Source of the DNA: Magicicada septendecula
Taxonomy: Eukaryota; Arthropoda; Insecta; Hemiptera; Cicadidae
Assembly (NCBI GenBank): GCA_034769895.1
Contig: CM068375.1
Coordinates: forward strand, 258,199,268-258,263,267
Length of the DNA stretch: 64,000 nt
Reading direction: 5' to 3'
Position 1 is the stretch's first letter. Each line of letters begins with the position of its first letter. Positions 61,338 to 64,000 of the stretch are shown one piece after another. A program made the position numbers and the translations under genes. The notes under the pieces are model-generated. The model searched no databases and was not told the origin of the DNA. It saw nothing but the letters and a program-made list of their open reading frames with translations.

Positions 61338-62684
61338 ATGGATGCAAGTCAGATGATGGAAGCTTTCCAAACGCTGCTGCGGCAGACACAGGAAGAAGCA
61401 GAAAGACGGAAAAAGAAGAACGAAGACGAAAAGAGAAGAAGCAGAAAAACGGCAGGATGAGAAACGCAGACAGGAGGCGGAAGAAGCAGAAAACGACAGG
61501 ATGAAAAACGCAGGCAGGAAAGAAAAGAGGCTGAGGAACGTCAGAAAGCACTAATGCTGGAAACAGAAGAAAGACAAAAAGAAGAATGGAAGCGTGAAAC
61601 AGAAGACATCAAGAGGTTAATACAGGAGCAAAAGCAGACACAAGAACAAACCGCTGCAGAATTGGGTCTCCTACAAGGTGACTAAAATATCGGAGGTACA
61701 AGAATCAATGACATTAAAAATAGCTGAAGTAGAAAAATCTGTCTCGATTGTTGAAGAATCGATGTCAACAAAAATGTCTGTCATAGAATCCGTGTCAAAT
61801 AAAATATCTGCAGTAGAAAACTCAATGACAAACATAAGAGAACAAATTAAAAGTGAAGTTGTGCAGTGCCTGAAGATACAACCAAAACAACTTTGTGAAC
61901 AGACTGTACCAATAATAAAGACAGAAACAGACGAAGAAAATAAGTCAACAGAGAAAGTAACTTTGCCTGCAGTAGGGACAGTTCATGCCAAAGCTCCAAA
62001 CTTTAACGGGATGCAGTCACTGGGCAACACACCTCCGCCAATTTGAAGCTGCTGCATGCACAAATAATTGGACAGAGAAAGACGAGGCTGTTTCACTCGT
62101 TCTTGCACTAAAAGGACCTGCGGCAGAATTACTACAGAAAGTGCCACCTGACAGCCAAAACACCTATGCCGAATTTATAAAAGCTCTAGAATTACGGTAT
62201 GGTGATAAACATTTGCGATATGTGTACTGCACCCAGTTGAGAGCAAGGCGACAACATAACGGGGAGAGCCTTCAAGAGTTTGAAGCAAGTATCGACAGAC
62301 TAGTTACGTTGGCCTATCCTGAAGCGCCAGAAGATTTTCGAACGAGTTTTAATATGCAGACATTTACTGCCGATGTCCGAGATAACGAACTACAGCAAGT
62401 GTTACGAATGGCAAGACACCAGAACAGTGCGGACGCCCTGGTACATGCTTTGCAATTTGAGGCCGCCAAATTAGCGTCTGGTTGGACAAATTATAAAGTG
62501 CGCGGTAAAGGGTCGCGACGGCACATACGTTGAAGAAGAAGAACAAGGAACAGAGACTCGACGGTCGGCGCCACAGAATAAAATAAGAAAGGATGGAAGA
62601 CCGAAGTGTTATAGATGTGGGAAACCTGGACATCTACAACGAGATTGTCGGGTTAGAATTCAGCAGCAGGGAAACGAGCAATAG
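61338..62684 (+). pseudogene. Gypsy element C: gag
   Basis: Starts at ATG 61338 (MDASQMMEAFQTLLRQTQEE) and runs into a Glu/Arg/Lys/Gln-rich coiled coil containing two imperfect 45-bp repeats (61434-61523). Next comes a helical segment with repeated SVxxVEESM-like heptads (61678-61900), then the capsid-like core (HLRQFEAAACTNNW, LVLALKGPAAELLQKVP, LQEFEASIDRLVTLAYPEAP) and a CCHC knuckle CYRCGKPGHLQRDC (62607-62648). It ends TAG at 62682-62684. Frameshifts lie near 61450, 61670, 62010 and 62510. The rich coiled coil suggests capsid multimerisation. Confidence 0.85.
62669..62675 (+). promoter_or_regulatory. Gypsy element C: -1 frameshift heptamer G GGA AAC
   Basis: In the gag register the heptamer reads G GGA AAC, a textbook X XXY YYZ slippery site, 6 bp before the gag TAG. 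The pol frame is -1 and open across it. GGGGC (62695) and GCCCC (62726) downstream could form a stem. Confidence 0.75.
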
Positions 62685-63211
62685 TTGGTACAACGGGGCG
62701 TGTGCTGACTAACTGGAGGAACAAAGCCCCTAGACAATACGCAATTTCTACACTTCAGAAAAACAGCGGGAGCTTGGTAGTTACCGGATTTGTTCAAGAA
62801 AGGCCAACCTCGATTACAGTTGACACAGGCGCAACAGTTTTTATTGTGCGCCCCGACGTGGTGAAAGATCTCAAACCAATCTGGTGCTCTTGCAGCTTGC
62901 GAACAGCTACTGGACGGCCTGTAAAAGTGATTGCCAAAATTGTGATACACCTACGCCTCGGTCGACTTGAGTTTAATCATCAAGTACTTGTTGCAGACAT
63001 TGTGGTTGAAGCAATTCTTGGTGTGGACATTATGAACGCATACGGATTTATAGTCGACTTCAAAAACAATGTCTTGAGAATCGGAGGCGAAGAGGTAATC
63101 CTATCAACAATGACGAAAGCAGAAAAATCGATGGATGTCATAAACCAAGTGGCCGTAACTGTTCCGCCAAACTCCGAAAAGATCACCAAGATTAGAACCG
63201 AGGTATACTAG
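62672..63211 (+). pseudogene. Gypsy element C: protease
   Basis: Pol frame entered by the -1 slip. The aspartic protease active site is SITVDTGATVFIV (Asp near 62822), followed by EAILGVDIMNAYGFIVDF, the ILGxDxL-type second conserved block, then a linker. It ends in a stop at 63209-63211; RT resumes in another frame within about 10 bp, so a small indel separates them. Confidence 0.85.
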
Positions 63212-63221
63212 GGGCAACCAG

Positions 63222-64000
63222 TGCTCTATATTCGAACCCCAGGTAGTCAGCACATCGGGCATACTAATTGCCAGAAGTTTAGTAAAACCTGACGAAACCG
63301 GAAATGTACCTATTAGAGTGGCGAATATTTTGGATCAAGGTATCACTTTACAAAGCAATACGCTCTTAGGCAAATTGACTCCTGTGGCCTGGGTAGCCGG
63401 AATAACGCAACGAAGACCCAGTTCTTCGGATACTTCTAAATTACCAGAGGAACTGCAAGAATTATTGAGCAGATCTTCTAACGACCTCTCAAGTGGTGAG
63501 GTAAAAGAACTCGGACAGTTTTTACACGAATTCAAAGATTGTTTTGCAGTTCGGGGACAGTCACTGGGAAGAACCTCTCTTGTGCAACATCGCATCAATA
63601 CCGGGGACACAACACCGATACGCCAACCTCCTCGAAGGCCTCCATTATCTAAACAAGAGGAGATGTCTCGGTTAGTACAGGACATGTTGACAGAGGGAGT
63701 AATCGAACCTTCGTCAAGTGCTTGGTCTTCCCCTGTAGTGCTGGTAGCGAAGAAGGATGGTGGATTGCGTTTCTGCGTAGACTACCGGAGGTTAAATGAC
63801 GTTACATAGAAAGACTGCTATCCATTACCTCGCGTTGACGATACACTCGACACGTTGTCCGGAGCACAGTGGTTTTCCACATTGGACCTGAAGAGTGGAT
63901 ATTGGCAAGTGGGTCTTCATCAAGAAGACAAGGAAAAGACCGCTTTCTCGACCCCAAGTGGCTTATTCCAATTTAACGTCATGCCATTTGGACTCTGTAA
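63222..64000 (+). pseudogene. Gypsy element C: reverse transcriptase (runs off right edge)
   Basis: Linker [22 protein letters not shown] entry [40 protein letters not shown], a TAG at 63807-63809 inside NDVT-KDCYPLPR, motif A FSTLDLKSGYWQVGLHQEDK, and FNVMPFGLC at the window edge (motif B). The TAG replaces one codon and the frame continues. The catalytic YxDD lies outside the window. Belongs to the same element as the LTR at 60692. Confidence 0.92.

Noticed and set aside
18440-63809. In-frame TAG in the Helitron (two) and Gypsy C RT (one) as evidence for TAG recoding
   Set aside because: Gypsy B has TGA and BEL has TAA and TGA in the same role, and all these elements also carry frameshifts, so ordinary decay explains it.

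Overview
The window looks like intergenic DNA from an A+T-rich, transposon-laden arthropod genome, most likely an insect. The reasons are the mix of mobile elements (three Ty3/Gypsy lineages, BEL/Pao, a Penelope-like element, mariner, pogo/Tigger-type MITEs, Helitrons, several non-LTR elements) and the arthropod-style LTR promoters. I found no host protein gene, rRNA or tRNA. Nearly every reading frame I could identify belongs to a mobile element and almost all are broken, so the region reads as nested layers of decayed insertions. Initiation codons matter little here: most frames named below open without an ATG.

Left part (1-19 kb). A minus-strand Gypsy element (A) enters from the left edge: integrase, RNase H, RT, protease, gag, then a tRNA-Lys-like primer-binding site at about 4.8 kb. 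Next come two non-LTR (LINE) 3' tails, a near-perfect 85-90 bp hairpin, an 80-unit TG microsatellite, and a palindromic mariner built of two inverted copies of its own 5' part. A pogo-type MITE (12.25-12.70 kb) abuts a 5'-truncated plus-strand Gypsy pol (B) with a polypurine tract and a 3' LTR. A Helitron Pif1-like helicase with two in-frame TAG codons and a canonical Helitron 3' end occupies 17.4-19.1 kb.

Middle (19-53 kb). Mostly A+T-rich unique DNA with a LINE RT remnant (22.1-23.0 kb), a degenerate tandem repeat of about 132 bp (24.0-24.5 kb), a pogo-type MITE with TA duplication (29.55-30.36 kb), a non-autonomous Helitron with an internal duplication (31.2-32.3 kb), and a Penelope-like element (35.4-42.35 kb). 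The Penelope element keeps direct and inverted terminal repeats, an RT, a GIY-YIG endonuclease and three hammerhead-ribozyme-like motifs. Its RT/endonuclease frame is split by a 3,664-bp insertion of unknown type flanked by TCGTTT. Further right are a mariner transposase remnant, a possible hAT-like MITE, two solo LTRs of the family that recurs at 60.7 kb, another hammerhead-like motif, and a long degraded LINE (50.8-52.7 kb).

Right part (53-64 kb). A minus-strand BEL/Pao element with all domains recognisable but several frameshifts and stops, then its likely 5' LTR. Then a plus-strand Gypsy element (C): LTR, tRNA-Leu-like primer site, gag with a CCHC knuckle, a textbook G GGA AAC slippery heptamer at the gag-pol overlap, protease, and RT running off the right edge.

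The most interesting items are the hammerhead-like motifs with compatible stem-I pairing across copies, the self-palindromic mariner, the unidentified insertion inside the Penelope element, and the two frameshift sites at gag-pol junctions.
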